Part shown: positions 12,119 through 25,199 of the stretch, piece by piece
Layout: each line of letters begins with the position of its first letter
Numbering within the stretch: the stretch's first letter is position 1
Source of the DNA: Exophiala sp. HKRS030
Lineage: Eukaryota > Ascomycota > Eurotiomycetes > Chaetothyriales > Herpotrichiellaceae
Direction of reading: 5' to 3'
Length of the DNA: 64,000 bases
Assembly (NCBI GenBank): GCA_023897205.1
Contig: JAHWDD010000007.1
Location: 2,542,001-2,606,000 of the forward strand
The notes under the pieces: model-generated
What the model was told of the DNA's origin: nothing
The model's database searches: none
What the model saw: the letters and a program-made list of their open reading frames with translations, nothing else
Program-made: the position numbers and the translations under genes

Positions 12119-15100
12119 ATGCTGCATAACCGTGAGTCCGGAACCACTGCGAGACTCTCCCCATCGCTCCCTCATCCTGAATGGCCCCGTCCAAGTGTTT
12201 CATGTCTCTAGAATCTGACTCACCTAATGCTTCTAGATGCTTTACCCGCCTCGAACGAGACAACGGCCTATGCTCTTGATGGGCCCGGTCCCGAGCAGGT
12301 TTCTCCGCCCCTGACCACTACCGTCGGACGTCCACAACAGTATTCTGTACCCTTCCACACCAGGGAGGCTTCCTTGCCGCGAGGACGAACTCAGCAGTCG
12401 GCGTCTCAAAATCATGCTGCCACCTATCTACCATCGTCGCGTAACGCTTCGGTTCAGCCGCATATTACAGACCCCAATTTGACCTCACGAGCCCCTCCCC
12501 CAGTCGACACCGGCCTGCAGCGACGACCTTCTAACAACTATGGTCATCATCGACAAACTTCGGTTATCCATGGGTTGCAGCACTCACGAAGTCCTAGCTT
12601 CAATTCGCCCTCTTCTGCCAGTCCTCTCACACCCGAGTCAATGGCCAGCGGGCCTGGTCACCCTCGTTACCCTGCGACATCGCGACGCGGACAATACTCT
12701 AATGTAGAGCCCACTTCCACCTTCCAGAGCCCAGTTTCGCCCTACCAAAATCACACACAAGCCCAGTCCATCGATACCTTGATGGACATTCCCGGTCAGC
12801 AGCAGGAATCTGCCCTCCCACAGCCGAGACGGCGGAAGGATCAATCGCGAACAAGGCGAGGCCATGGATACCAATCTTCCAACACCCCAACGGAGCCGCG
12901 CACTCCTGGCGAGTATGCGCTGCACCACCTTTTCCATGCCTTCGTCCTCCGGGCCGATCAGAGGATAAGTTACTGTGTCTCAATCCTTGAGACTTCCCCG
13001 GCGCCCGTTGAGCAGGCATGTGCTCCTGGTGTCGATGTTGGTTTTGACCAGCTAATCTCCTCATTGGGTCACATATCTCGTCAAGGTCCGAAGCCTCTCG
13101 TAGATAGCTTGATGCTGTGGCGAAAGGGAAAGGGTGATGCTGCCGCCAGCATGAAGAAGCAAGTTTATCAAGCCCGCCTTCAAGCTGGGAGCTCGGCTCT
13201 GAACCTACCCATTTCACTGCCTCGTCGCCATACCGAGCCTTTACAGGGACCTGGAGAGTCAGCCATTGGCCAACCCAACCTCGATAACCCAGCTTCGTCG
13301 GTCGAGGAATCTTTGACTCAAGAATATGTTCTTGCAGATCGAAGGGCCACCATCTCTGTTTACATCCTTTGTCGAGTTCTCATTGCTATCTTCGAGCAGA
13401 GCTCAATGGCGGCGATTACTCAAGACTTGGCTAATAAGCTCGAAGACATTGTCTTCACTCAAATTAGAGAGGTCGACCCGGCCCAAATACTGACTTCAAC
13501 GATTCGTCTGGCGAATTGGAGGATCTATGGCCAAGTCCTTGGTCATATGAGTCGACTTGACTTTGTCAACGTCACTACTCGCTTCACACAACAGCTCGAA
13601 GCTTGGCAGCAAGAATTTGGCACAAGCTCTGGCACGGCCGCCGCTAGAGATATTGAGGCAAGGCTCGAGTTACTCATCTTGGCCATGCGCCATATTCATA
13701 TAAGTGCTACGAGAGAGACAGCTCTCCCTGTCGCCGACCTGCTCAAGACCCTTGCAGGATTGTTCGCAGATGCGCATGGACCTCGCGTCAAGCAAGCGTA
13801 CTGCCAACTTTTCGAGCGACTTCTGACCGGAGTCGCCAGCAACCCAGAATGTTTTCAGACTGTTCCCAAATGGAAAGAAGTCATTGATGCCATCGACTCC
13901 AGGCTGGACAACATGCTGGTGAAAGTGCGACACTGGAATACAGGATTCCCTGTTTCGATACTACTGCTTTGTATCTCACCACTTGATACATTCATGACCC
14001 AATGGTTTCCTATGATCACGTCAATGATTCCCAAGCTCAAGGATCGGTCAACGCGTGGCCAGACACTACAAGCCATCTGTCAGCTTGTCTGGACCTACCT
14101 GATGCGAGTTAGCGACCCTTCCCAAGTGCCTGTGCGAAGGCTCGAGGAGATCATTAAGATCGCCCTTCCTCAAGGCAGAAAAACACAAGCCTCATTCGAA
14201 TCGTCCCTAACCGCTCCACTTGTGCAACTTATTCGAGTCATTGGCTTCGCATCTCAAGATTTCTGCTTTCGTTCCGTCATCTTTCCGCTGGTGCATTTCG
14301 ACCTATTTCAGTCGAGTAGAAACTTGAAAATAGAAAGCATGGAGCCGGAGAGAATGGTGATTGGCATACGCGCCTTCTTAGCGATAATGGCCGACCTGGA
14401 GAAAGAAGGCGCGGGGCCTCCTCCTTTTCCTGGGTTTGGTGTTCCAGCACCCAAACTCGATACCCTGCCATCATCTCCCACAAGTGTTCGCACGGGTTTG
14501 ACCATTGACTCCCTGATTTCTACGACTTTGGAAGCAGATGATCCTCCTTCTGTACCAGTCAATACTGCTCGCCTCGACGACAAAGCTCGTCAATATTACC
14601 TACAGTTCTGCCAGATTCTTGGCAAGATCACTCTTCTCTGCGATAATACCTTTGGAGGGCAGGCCACCCTCAATGAAAAATTCTCAACGGCTTTAACCCC
14701 AAAGACTCCACTTGTCGATGCCTTCACGTTGGTACGAAATCAAGATGGCCCGGGGCCTGACCAAAAGCAGGCATATTATGAGCTCTTGCATGTCGCCATT
14801 CAAGCCCTCCCACGGTGCTTTACAGATCATATCCCTTTATCTCCTCTCATCAACCTGCTATGTACTGGTTCTGCACATGTGCAAGCGAATATCGCCGCGT
14901 CCGCCACACAGTCTTTGAAAGCAATCGCCCGCCAGGGCCATGCACAAGCAGTCGCGATAGCCTTCCCACGTTTCATTTTCCACTATGACTCGCAGTACTC
15001 GACGATGTCCGACGAAGGCCGCTTAGGACCTGCACATATTGAGTCTACACTATCTCTGTACCTGGAGTTACTTCAGATCTGGATGGAGCAGCTCAAGCAA

Positions 15101-18100
15101 AAGACTATCGCTAGTACGTCAGACTCAAGGGATCGTCTTGCGTCCAGCGCCACACGAGCTATGCAGATGGAGTTGACGAATGTAATACCACTTGTGGACG
15201 AAATAGAAGCATATGGTCTGTTCTTTCTGTGCTCGCAGTCGCGCCGGGTGAGAGCATTCGCGATCAAGGTTCTCCGCCTGGTCACACGTTTTGACAGAGT
15301 ACTTGGTGAGGATGAGCCAACGCGGATTGTGAAAGTATTGGAAAACAAGTCTTCACAAATCCTGGACCTTCAGGATGATGTGCTCAATGCAGCAGAACGC
15401 AGTCGGTTGCAAAAAGATAAGCGAGGCAACACAGGCCAGAGCACTCTGATAGAGATATGCAGCTCCGAGGTGTCTTATGATGCAACCTTATGGTCAAAGG
15501 CATTTCCAAACCTCATCCGAGTCATATTTGACGCTTGCCCAAATGCGATTGCCCTTTGCAGAGGAACAGTTACTGAGAGACTGGTGATGATGCAAAACGA
15601 TATCGAAGGTCTTTCCGAAACTGTGAACGGTCCAGCTGCGTCTTATGAATATCGCACACAAGGGAGAAGCTCGGCAACGTCATCCGAAGTCTTGTTTGAA
15701 CAGTGGAAACTGTATCTGGTCATGGCCTGTGTGACTATCAGTTCTCCGGGTGCGCAATCTCAGAGTCAACTGGCCGAAGCAGCGCATGCAAGGAAGACTT
15801 CTAAAGGGCCCGATCGCTCACAGGAGAAATTGAGCTCCGCAAGAGCCTTGTTCTCAGCTATTATCCCCATGCTTGGTGCAACACCAGATGCGATTCGAGA
15901 TGCTGTGGTCTCAGCACTGGGCGCTATCAACCGCAAGCTGTACAGGACCTTACTTGAATCCTTACAGTACGCGGTCATCAAATGCAACGACGAAGCGAAG
16001 GCGAGAATCAATCATCAACGTACACCCAGTAGCCCTCAAAGATCACAGAAGACGGAACGTCTACGAACTGAGGTGACACATGTCTACAAGCTGACAGCAT
16101 CATTTCTACGAGAAGAAGACACGTTTAATGACGAGTGGATCTTACATAACCTAGTCACCTACACGAGAGACCTGCGGTTATTTCTCAGTGACACAGACGT
16201 GCAAAATGATTGGCGATTTCAACGCCTACGGTATCACTTCTGCGGTCTGGTAGAAGAGGTATTCGAGGGCGTGAGCAGAACCAGAGATCCCTCACGATGG
16301 ATGCCATTTGAATCCCGAAAGTCAGCCTTTGCTCTAATGGAAGACTGGTGTGGCTATCCTGTCGAGCAAAATCTGTTCGACGCAAACCAAGGCCATGGCA
16401 GAGACCTGGCAGAACGTGGAAACCCAAGTGTGGCAATCGAAAGAGAAAAGCACAATCTTCGTATGGCTGCGCTTAGTGCAATGGCGGCTCTATGCGCCGG
16501 CCCCATTTCCATCAAGACTGACAGCAGTGCTGTACTGTCATTTAACTTGCAACGGATGCTTTCGTGGATCGATACCATTTTGGCAACTAACAATCACAGA
16601 ATGCATACTGTTGGGAAACGTGCTCTAAGGTTGTTGTTGCTGAATAACCCCGAGCACTTTTTGATCGCTGAGCATACCATTGAGAAATGCTACACGGCTC
16701 AATCAGAGATGGCTCTCGAGAGCTATTTTGGCGTTATATGCGACGTCTTGGTCAAACACACAGAATACCCAATACCATTTTGGAAGATTCTCGGTCTCAT
16801 TATCTTCATGCTCGGGAATGAGGCTCAGGACATCAGGATGAAATCGGCGCATCTCATCCGCACTTTGGATGAACGCCAACATACAAGTATCAACCTTCAA
16901 GATTTCGACATAAGTATCTCGGACAAAACTCGTGCGGTCTACAAGTTGGCACAATTCGAGTATTCTAAGCGCCTGTCAAAGGCAAACGCGGATCTTGCAT
17001 TCATGGTATTTTCTGAGTTCTCCCTCCACTACAAAACGTCCCGAAATGATCATCAAAGACACATGGTTGCTGCCATTTTACCCTGGCTCCAAACCATAGA
17101 ATTGCAGGTAGATCCTGGCACAGGTGGCCCAACGGCTGTGTCATACATGCTTCTTGCAAATATGTTCGAGATCACCATTTCTTCAAGCAACGCATTGCAC
17201 AACGAGGTACAAGCCTTGTGGCAAGCCTTAGCCACAGGCCCTCACGCTGGTAATGTTCAACTAATTTTAAATTTCGTTATTGATTTGTCTCTGGAAAGAC
17301 GTGATCAGAATTTCGTTGAGCACGCAAAGCAAGTGGTTGTTTATCTCTCATCTACACCGGCGGGTTCCCGGGTTCTGGAATTTTTCCTGCTACAGTTGAC
17401 CCCCAAAAACATGGTTAACGATAGGAAGGCCACCGAGGTCATTGTCCCAGATACTAGAAATCTCCCCTACGTTGCTGATTTAACCTCATTGTTATCCATG
17501 GGCAACAAGCAGGTGTGCTCCCTCCTCCATCATTTTAGAGTTCTCAACACTGACAAGTATCCAGTTTGGTCTGTCGATGGGTCAGGTATCGCTCATATTC
17601 CTTGTCGATTTAATGGTCACTCCCATCGTAATGGCTAAGGATGAGGTGATCAAATTGGTTCATGCTGTCCTCATCCTCTGGGACCACCACAACAATCTGG
17701 TTCAGGAACAAGCGCGCGAGATGCTGGTACACCTTATACATGAACTGGTGACAACCAAAGTTGACGCGGATACCCTCACGTCTGCGAGGCCGAAGATAGA
17801 GAGCCTGGTGGAGGCCGTACGAACGAACGATGTCCGTATCACATGGTCTTACGAGCATAACAGTCGAAAAGACGAAGACGATGGAGCGAGCCGCGTCCCA
17901 CCAGCAATGTCAATATTGACCTCGGATATCGTTTCTATATTTAACCTCGCCTACGAGAACTTCAACGATAGTTGGGCAAAAGAAGCTCTGCATTGGGCCT
18001 CTATATGCCCAGTACGACATCTTGCTTGCCGCTCTTTTCAGATTTTTCGATGTATCTCTGTAACACTGGACGCAAGGATGCTCGCTGACATGCTGGCTCG

Positions 18101-20225
18101 ACTATCCAATACGGTCGCTGATGAACAGACCGACTACCAGACCTTTTCCATGGAAATACTTACCACACTCAAAGTCATCATTGGCGCTCTGGAGGCCAAG
18201 AATCTCCTACGCTACCCCCAGCTGTTTTGGACTACGTGTGCATGCTTGAATACAATACATGAACGCGAGTTCTATGAGACTGTCGGTATGCTGGAAAAGC
18301 TGATCGAAAAGTTCGACTTGTCTGCACCCGATGTGACAGAAGCAATGCTGAAGGGACAACCCGGAAAATGGGAAGGTGGCTTTGATGGTTTGGAACCATT
18401 ACTATATAAAGGCCTCAAGTCCGCCGACAGTCTCGATAAAACTCTACTTGTCTTACACAAGTTGGCAAGTTTGCCGGATTGTGACCTAGTTGGCAGGAAT
18501 GATCGACTGGCGTACAATGTTTTTGCCAATCTCCCTCGACTGCTTCGAAGCTTCGATCTCGATACGAACGATCCCACATCGATTGCAGCAGCACAAACAT
18601 TGTCGCAGGTCGCCAGTTCTAGAGGATACACCCTTTTAGCGACTTCCCTCCAGCGGTTCCTCGACAAGACTTACTCGACAAGTAGAGATCTGATGAATGG
18701 TATTCTCCATGCACTGAGAGTCACCTATTTTCCAGCGTTTGACGCTCAAGCCCTGATTTTCATGATCGGTCTTCTCACCAACAACACTGGCTGGTTTCGA
18801 GTGAAGGTCATGGATATCCTATGTGAGCTGATACCACTTGTCAACATGAAGAATCCTGCAATCACGGATCATGGACCAGATCTTATCTCGCCTCTCCTAC
18901 GACTTCTCCAAACGGAACATTGCGCACAAGCTCTTGAAGTAATGGACTTCATCATGGAGGTTGCTACAACCCCTATGGAGAAGCATCATATGCGAATGAG
19001 TATGGCGACTGGGTCTGCAAAAGCGATTCGGAAAGAATACGAACGAACACAAAGCTTGTATGGCATACCTCTACCGTCAGGTTGGTCCATTCCAATGCCC
19101 GCCATTTACTCAAGCATGACTCGACATAATGTACACGCGGTGTTCTATACCTGTGGAGATTCTGAGACAATGACCGAGCAAAATACGGCCACTCCTGACG
19201 TCGAATTCTCGGGTGACGATGGCTACGCCGATTCCTACTTTCCCCCACAGAGCAGAGCAGACACAATCCGGTCGATGGAGGTTGCTGCAGATACAAATGT
19301 CAGCGATCTCGTCAATACTTTGGACAGCCTTGACGACTTTTTTGAAGATGTCGATGAAGACAATGTACTAACTCCCACCGGCACAAGTCATCTGTCGGCA
19401 ACCATGACCATACCCACATTTCCAGAGCACAGCACCACTCTCTACGACGAGCAGACTGCTCCAATCCTCCGCCAAAGTTTAGCACGAACTCTTTCATCCA
19501 CCAACGTCCAGAACGGTTTCACGGAATCAGGCATGCTACCATCTACTACGCACCGCAAGCAACCAAGTGCATCCTCTCCAAGTCACAGTGGTCCTACACA
19601 ATCTTCGTTTTCCTCAATTGATGAACTTGGTGGGCCAGGACCATCCCTACCAACATCGACAAAAAAGCAATTGCTTCAGACATCAAATACAAGTCCTGTT
19701 GGCCCATCCCGGCCAGGTCTGCATGCCCGGTCGATTACATCGCCGGCCAATCAGTTTCCAGCATCTCATCCGACCTCCGAGGGTCTCACCGAGCTCCCTC
19801 TCGGAGGTCCATTCAGATCTCAAGATGACTATGCCGATCAATACGACGACGCCATCTTTTCGGATGGTGAAAATAGTCCTTTCCCATCGTTAGTGGTTCC
19901 TCCAGGCGGACATTCTCGTCTCTTGTCCGGACCTGGACCGTCGGAATACCAGGCTGTGTATCCACCTTCCGCAGAGACTGGAGGTGCGTTCAGCCTCCAG
20001 GGCATGCGAAGAGGAATGCGACGCTTGACCGGCGGAAAGAGCGAGAGCGCTAAGGAGAAAGAGAAAGTTCGCGATGGAACCCGTTTGAGAGGTCAATCTG
20101 GTGGACACAACGCCATGATGGCCACGCTCCAGAGCCCCAGAGTACCCAAAGTGCCGCTGGAATACCTGAATGCTAGCAATAGCAATATAGCAGTCTTTAG
20201 TCCGACGAACAGTCCCGGACTTTAG
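12119..20225 (+). CDS. TAO3: Cell morphogenesis protein PAG1/Tao3 (Furry family)
   Basis: Giant scaffold of the RAM/MOR network that brings the NDR kinase Cbk1/COT1 together with its activators to control polarised growth and cell separation. The reading frame runs 12237-17512, then 17565-20225 after a 52-nt intron (GTGTGC...TATCCAG) joining MGNKQ to FGLSMGQVSLIFL. The total is about 2650 aa, typical for the family. The first ~230 residues are disordered (Ser/Pro/Gln-rich); EYALHHLFHAFVLRADQRI begins the conserved N-terminal helical-repeat region; the last ~350 residues are disordered and Ser/Pro-rich. I place the start at 12119 (MLHN, then intron 12132-12236 with donor GTGAGT and acceptor TTCTAG), since a stop lies in frame at 12071. 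If that intron is not coding-internal, the start would be ATG 12227. Identity is secure; the start is uncertain. Confidence 0.9.
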
Positions 20226-21188
20226 CCATGGAAGACAACTTCAAGTCAATTCATCTTGTTTGGCATCACCGCCTAATCCTACCTCTTGTTCATCTTGGAC
20301 ACACGCAACCGAAAAATGGAGAGGACGCCGTCAACATTACGATAGCAAGCCGGCTTTGCATCGGGAAAGGCGTGTTTTAGATTTTGACGTTGCGTGAAAT
20401 ACCACAATACCCTCGCTCCGACTTGTCTCAACACTATTTGTACCATATTGACATTAGCATCATTATACAGGGGTTAACAGAATAGATTTCTCAGGATCAT
20501 ACAAGACATTAGGATTGTATCACTAACCCGAAAGACGGGCAGAAGAATAACGAAAAGTTGGAGACAAGATTATCAGGTATTGAAACTGGCTAGGTAGATA
20601 ATCATCTAAAGATCTTGAACACCCACGGTGATGCTGCGTCTGACCCGAGTGTTGTACTTTCGTCCCATAAGACATCCAATCTGAAGGCCCATTAGGCGAG
20701 CATTCTAGCGTTGAGTAGACCAAGGCACAACTAGTAAACGAGAAATTGTCGACGGCGGTGTCTTGAATTCCTGAGCTGCCGCGTTAAACTCTGCAGATAT
20801 ATCGTGTGGCCTCTACCTCTACTGCATGTAGTATGTATATACCCCGTATACACCCTCCCATGAGCACGACAAGTCCACGACCCCAGAAACAAAACACTCA
20901 AGACACCTTTTTAATGGCCCACACACATCCAACTGCCTGGCTGACTGCCTAGGTACTTATTATGGACTGTACATATGGTAGATCACATACTCCGGATGTA
21001 CATATGTGCAAGATCATCTTGACAACGAGATTGACTCCCTCGGCCCGCCGAGCTCTTGGCTTGATCCTTTTGGGAACAAGGGACACTCTGGAACTGGCTG
21101 GGAAAGAGACGGACTTGTTGTTGCTCAGCGTGGCTCAGGCACATGTTTGTTTGAACAACACAGGTCGGGGCCTCAGGAGTATCACCGT

Positions 21189-21212
21189 CAGGCAGGCAGG
21201 CAGGTAGGCAGG
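21189..21212 (+). repeat. (CAGG)n microsatellite
   Basis: Four-base CAGG units run for about 24 nt with one CAGG to TAGG change. Confidence 0.8.
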
Positions 21213-22629
21213 TTACGGACTCCGAATACGCTCGACAGGGCTGTCTCTGGGAACACACCCCTCCCTCTAACTACGGAGTATATCCCCGGCCTCCCCTCTG
21301 GACGCCTGGAGAATGTCCTTCGTCCTGATGATGATGATGACGATGATCGCGTACTTGGAGATTTGCAATCACATACTGTACCTGTGAGGAAGGGGGGGAG
21401 ATGAGGAATTTTTCTCACGTTGTTACTAGTACTGCTCCCTACGCAGTGTTCCGCTGCAGCATGTAAGTAGAAACGCCCGTTGGGGTGTGTGTGCGTGGGT
21501 GTGGCAGTAAAACTTTCGCTGTCTGTTGACTTCTGCTAAACTCTACTACAAACTCTGGGTCGTCAATCTCAATTTGATTATATGCTCCATACTCCGTCAG
21601 GCATGGCACGGATACATACATAGATAGCATGCCCCTCGGACCTCGGGTGCAAGTGGACTGCACATCTCTTCTGCGCGGTGATGTGCACAGGCTGAAAGGA
21701 ACCCTGATCGGATCGACGCTGATCTGCAGCCCTCCTCTCCTGCTTCAGCCCTTTATGCAGCGACGTTGATGGTGGTGTTTGGTAGTGGTTTATGGAAGTT
21801 CAGTATGGAGGCACACGCTTCAAGGATCCGGTAGTTATTTAGTCAGGGCAAGACCGCCCTGCTTAGCGTGCCTGAATATATCGGTCCTGTCCTAGGAATC
21901 TACGATACCTGGCACCTGGCTAGGTGCCTGGATTAGACACTGGATATGTTCTGGGATTGAATCATGGTGGGGCACCAGTTGCTTATCGATAGCTCCTATT
22001 GTTCTTTCAAGAACTCAACAAAGCAATTACATTGGACGTTGGGGAAACCTGAAACTCTGGTTCTTTCGTTGCTGGGACTTGCCGAGATTGGTTCTGAGAT
22101 GATCGTTCGGAAACTCTAAAAGAGAAAATGATACGGAGAATCTACGAGGTGCTTGCTGGATGAGTCAAGGGCCCGAAAGGGCTAAGGGCTCGCTCCCAAG
22201 GGCGGTGTTTGAAGAGCCGAGCAGGGGAAACCGGTCCTAACTTTGGACTGGGGTACCGCCTGAGTGTGTCGGAGCAAGCTAGCTAACTAGAACTCTAGGA
22301 GTACATATGTGTACTGATTTATTACCCGGCTGACTTAAGTGGTTAGGGCTTGGTAGATCATCCCTCGCTGTGCAGATCTCAGGGATCGAATCAGGTAAGG
22401 CCAAATTGCGGTAGTCATGGGTTCTCCTTGGGTTGCCTTGACACGATCGTCCACGGGTTATGTTGTAGGATTATCACTTGTATCAAAAGTGTGAACGACT
22501 GGGCCTGACAGTGCCAAGGGTTTGGCTAATTGGGCGTTTGTGCCTGTAACTATGTAGAGTGCTAGCTAGGTACTATCCTGTCAGTATGTTTCTTAGTCCT
22601 TATTCTGTCTTGATTGGCGAGTCGTGAGG

Positions 22630-22920
22630 CTACACGGGGAAGCTGAAAGAGATGCTGTAGTTGCTCCCGTAACGTGGATGGTAGATGGCCAGTATTTCTT
22701 GGTAGGGGCTAGCTTGGTGGTCGGAACGAGGTGGTGAAATCTGGGCAAAGATGATGCGAGCTCCTCCAGCCCACACGACAATACTTACCTCAAAAACTCC
22801 GAGGGATTCTTTAGTTACAACCTTGAGCTGGGAGGCTGTTTGAAGCTCGACGGAATTGGCCACTACTGTATCCTCAAAAGGGGACAAGCTACCAACCGAG
22901 TCGGAAGTCGTTCTTGGTTC
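22630..22920 (-). pseudogene. Exon-like fragment of unknown gene
   Basis: On the minus strand an open frame starts just after an acceptor-like CTTCCAG (exon start at 22920) and reads through protein-like sequence including VELQTASQLKVVTKESLGV. It meets a strong donor, GAG^GTAAGT (intron 22788-22741, 48 nt, ending TTTGCCCAG), and continues in frame to a stop at 22630. The putative intron has no stop, so it may also be read through. No upstream exon with a start codon could be found and the product is not recognised. It may be the 3' end of a decayed gene or of a small fast-evolving one. Confidence 0.25.
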
Positions 22921-24393
22921 CTGGAAGAGCTATTCCTGGTTCCATAGGAAAATCCCGTGCAGAACCATGTGGGTGTACTGTGGTATCAATGCTTGCCTCC
23001 GAGATGAGAAGGCTTCGTCGCATCGGCTGAGGTGAGTTGCTGGTGATGATTGACAGGCGAGGCTAGGGGAAGCATCCGCAGCCCCCGTTAGCAAAGAACC
23101 ACAAATTCAAGGAAACAAGCAAACAGGATTCAAAAGGCTTCTCGAGGAATTGATCAACACAGGGATGCAGTCATTATTTTGTCTTGACACGGGACAGAAG
23201 CCTTCCCAGCTACTATTAGAGAGAGGTCGAACTGCAGAGTGTTTCTTGGCTATCAAAAATACACCCAGGTCAAGGAGGAACGAAGGGTCAGAGAGTACGA
23301 GGTTGATAATGGTGGACTGACCTCCGACCCCGAGGCTTTGCGCCCGAGGCAACGAGGTCGGTTGGAAGTTTCAAGTTCTCACACCCACAGAGTCCGTGCA
23401 CATGCAGGCGTAAATCCTTAAAAGGCTCGCCTGCGCTTACCGTGCCGGGTACCTGCGCAAATTTGGTGGTCCGAGCCTCTCTTGCTTTAGGGCAGAAGTT
23501 TCTTTCGATTGATGGCTTTTCGTTGAGATAGGAGAAGCAAGTGTGGCTACAATGTGGCGCCTTCCACTGCATAGTGGTGCAAATTGTATGTTTCTATTAG
23601 CAGATCCTTCTGACTAAAGATACTTTTGAGGGTCATAACACATCTCCAGAGGCTGGGAGAAGTGCATGTTAGAACAAGCTTGCGGGAGCCTTCTCTGTCA
23701 AGGCTGCCACGGGGAAAAGCAGATGGCATCCACAGAGAACGCACAGACTCAGATTTCTCCTCAGAATGCCCCCTTTGGCCCGCGAAAATCCTCCGTGCGC
23801 GTGGAAGGACTCCATAGAATACAAGCTACCTGTCAATCCCGCCAGACAGCTGGCAAAAAGGTCAGAGCCGTCAGGCTGAAGAGTTTACTGCCACGTTTTC
23901 CGTCATATATCAACGACGTGCAATAATATAGCATTATATGGAACGTCGTGTAGAAGAAAAAAAGAACAGTCTAAAAACAATCTAAAACATGTCATAAAAA
24001 CACAGGTATCTCGCAGCAATGGCGGTCGAGCTGAGCTTTCCCCGCAAAGGCAAAAAGCATGGGCTTCTTGATTGACCATAAATTGACTGAGCCATTGGTG
24101 ATCGGGAAATCCTTACAAAGATGATTTGTCTATATTCTGTCCATAATCGTAGCCACATTTACCCGAAACACCGTTAGACTGGCAAAAATTATTTCCGTGC
24201 GCACAAAGGCATGACCTCTCCGCTTGCCCCAGAGAAATAGATAATAAAAAGGGTGGTCCGTCAAGTAGGAGAGGCAGAAATCGTCATTGTAAGAAGTGAA
24301 TAGTTTGTGTGGAAGCTTGGACCGATCGGGCTGTTTTCGTCGAAAGGTCCTTTTGGATTAAGATGATGAGGCCAACGACATAGATCCAACAGT

Positions 24394-25004
24394 TTACCAG
24401 ACGGTGTTGACTGGAGGAGGAGGGTTCACTGGAGATGGCTTGCCCCAGCCAGGCTTGTACCATCCAGGTGGGCTTCCAGGTCGTCCCCATCCAGGGCGGC
24501 CCCAGCTGGGTCGCGATGGTGCTCCTCCAGATGGCTTTCCTCCTCCGAAGGGGAAACCAGCGGGTTTGCCAGAGCCCCAGTTTGTCCATTGACCACCCCA
24601 ACGCTTCTTCAGGTCGCCCTTGACATCGGCGCCGGTAGCACCGCAGAATGCATCGGCGATTGAGACGACTACAAGGGAAAAGGATTAGATGATGATACCA
24701 CGACGAGGATTCAATGGCTTTCAAACGTACTTTGCTCGGCGTGCTCCTTGTCAGTGGCGGTGTTCTCGGCACATTCAGCGAGCTCGGTCAGGAAGACATC
24801 TGATGTGCAGATGCAGACATTATCAGTGGCAGAGCACTCTGTGGCGACGATGGCGTTTGTCAAGCAGACAGCCTATTCCCTTCATCAGTGTCCCTGTCCA
24901 TCAGAAGACCATGCGTTTAGCCCAAAACATACCGAAGAGACTGGGACGAGTCCGGCTTGTGCGGTTGCTGCGAGCAGCAGGACGGATGCGAGAAGGCCTT
25001 TCAT
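24394..25004 (-). CDS. Small secreted CFEM-like protein, Trp/Pro/Gly-rich tail
   Basis: Three exons (25004-24933, 24872-24731, 24668-24394) encode 162 aa. A signal peptide is clear (MKGLLASVLLLAATAQAG). Residues 20-81 follow the CFEM pattern of fungal extracellular haem-binding or adhesion proteins: Cys 27, 37, 44, 46, 58 and 80, with the CxC and the Asp41 that in CFEM haem proteins is the axial ligand. Two of the eight consensus cysteines are absent: the first is Ser (P-V-S instead of P-x-C) and the seventh is Ala. After KKR (92-94), a likely Kex2 site, comes a tail of about 68 residues rich in Trp, Gly and Pro with GWGRP-type repeats. It has no hydrophobic end for a GPI anchor. It is probably secreted and soluble. 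The function of the tail is unknown. Confidence 0.8.
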
Positions 25005-25199
25005 TGTGATGTTTCTTTAGTTATGTACTGGTGAATTTGATTTGAGGGTATTTGGTAAGAGGTTAAGAGGAGGACGTGCGTGAGGTGTGCAACGAATGAC
25101 GAAAAGAGTGACTGTAACGAGCGACTTGGGTGAACGATTGTGTAACGAGTGACAATGGTTGAGAGAGGAGGGGAAGAAGTTAGAATGCAGGTTCTCGAG

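Larger units (their letters stand above)
20226..24393. other. 4.2-kb gene-poor stretch
   Basis: No complete gene is recognised. It contains a (CAGG)n tract (21189-21212), a GATGAT tract (21326-21349), TACGGAGTA motifs (21272) and one exon-like minus-strand fragment (22630-22920). The remainder shows only short overlapping frames. Confidence 0.4.

Noticed and set aside
22140..22320. Possible solo LTR-like segment
   Set aside because: No TG...CA ends, target duplication or second copy could be seen in the window.
22330..22405. tRNA-like sequence with AAGTGGTTAGGG and GGATCGAATC boxes
   Set aside because: No acceptor or T stem can be paired into a cloverleaf. At most a SINE-type fossil; not supported enough to annotate.
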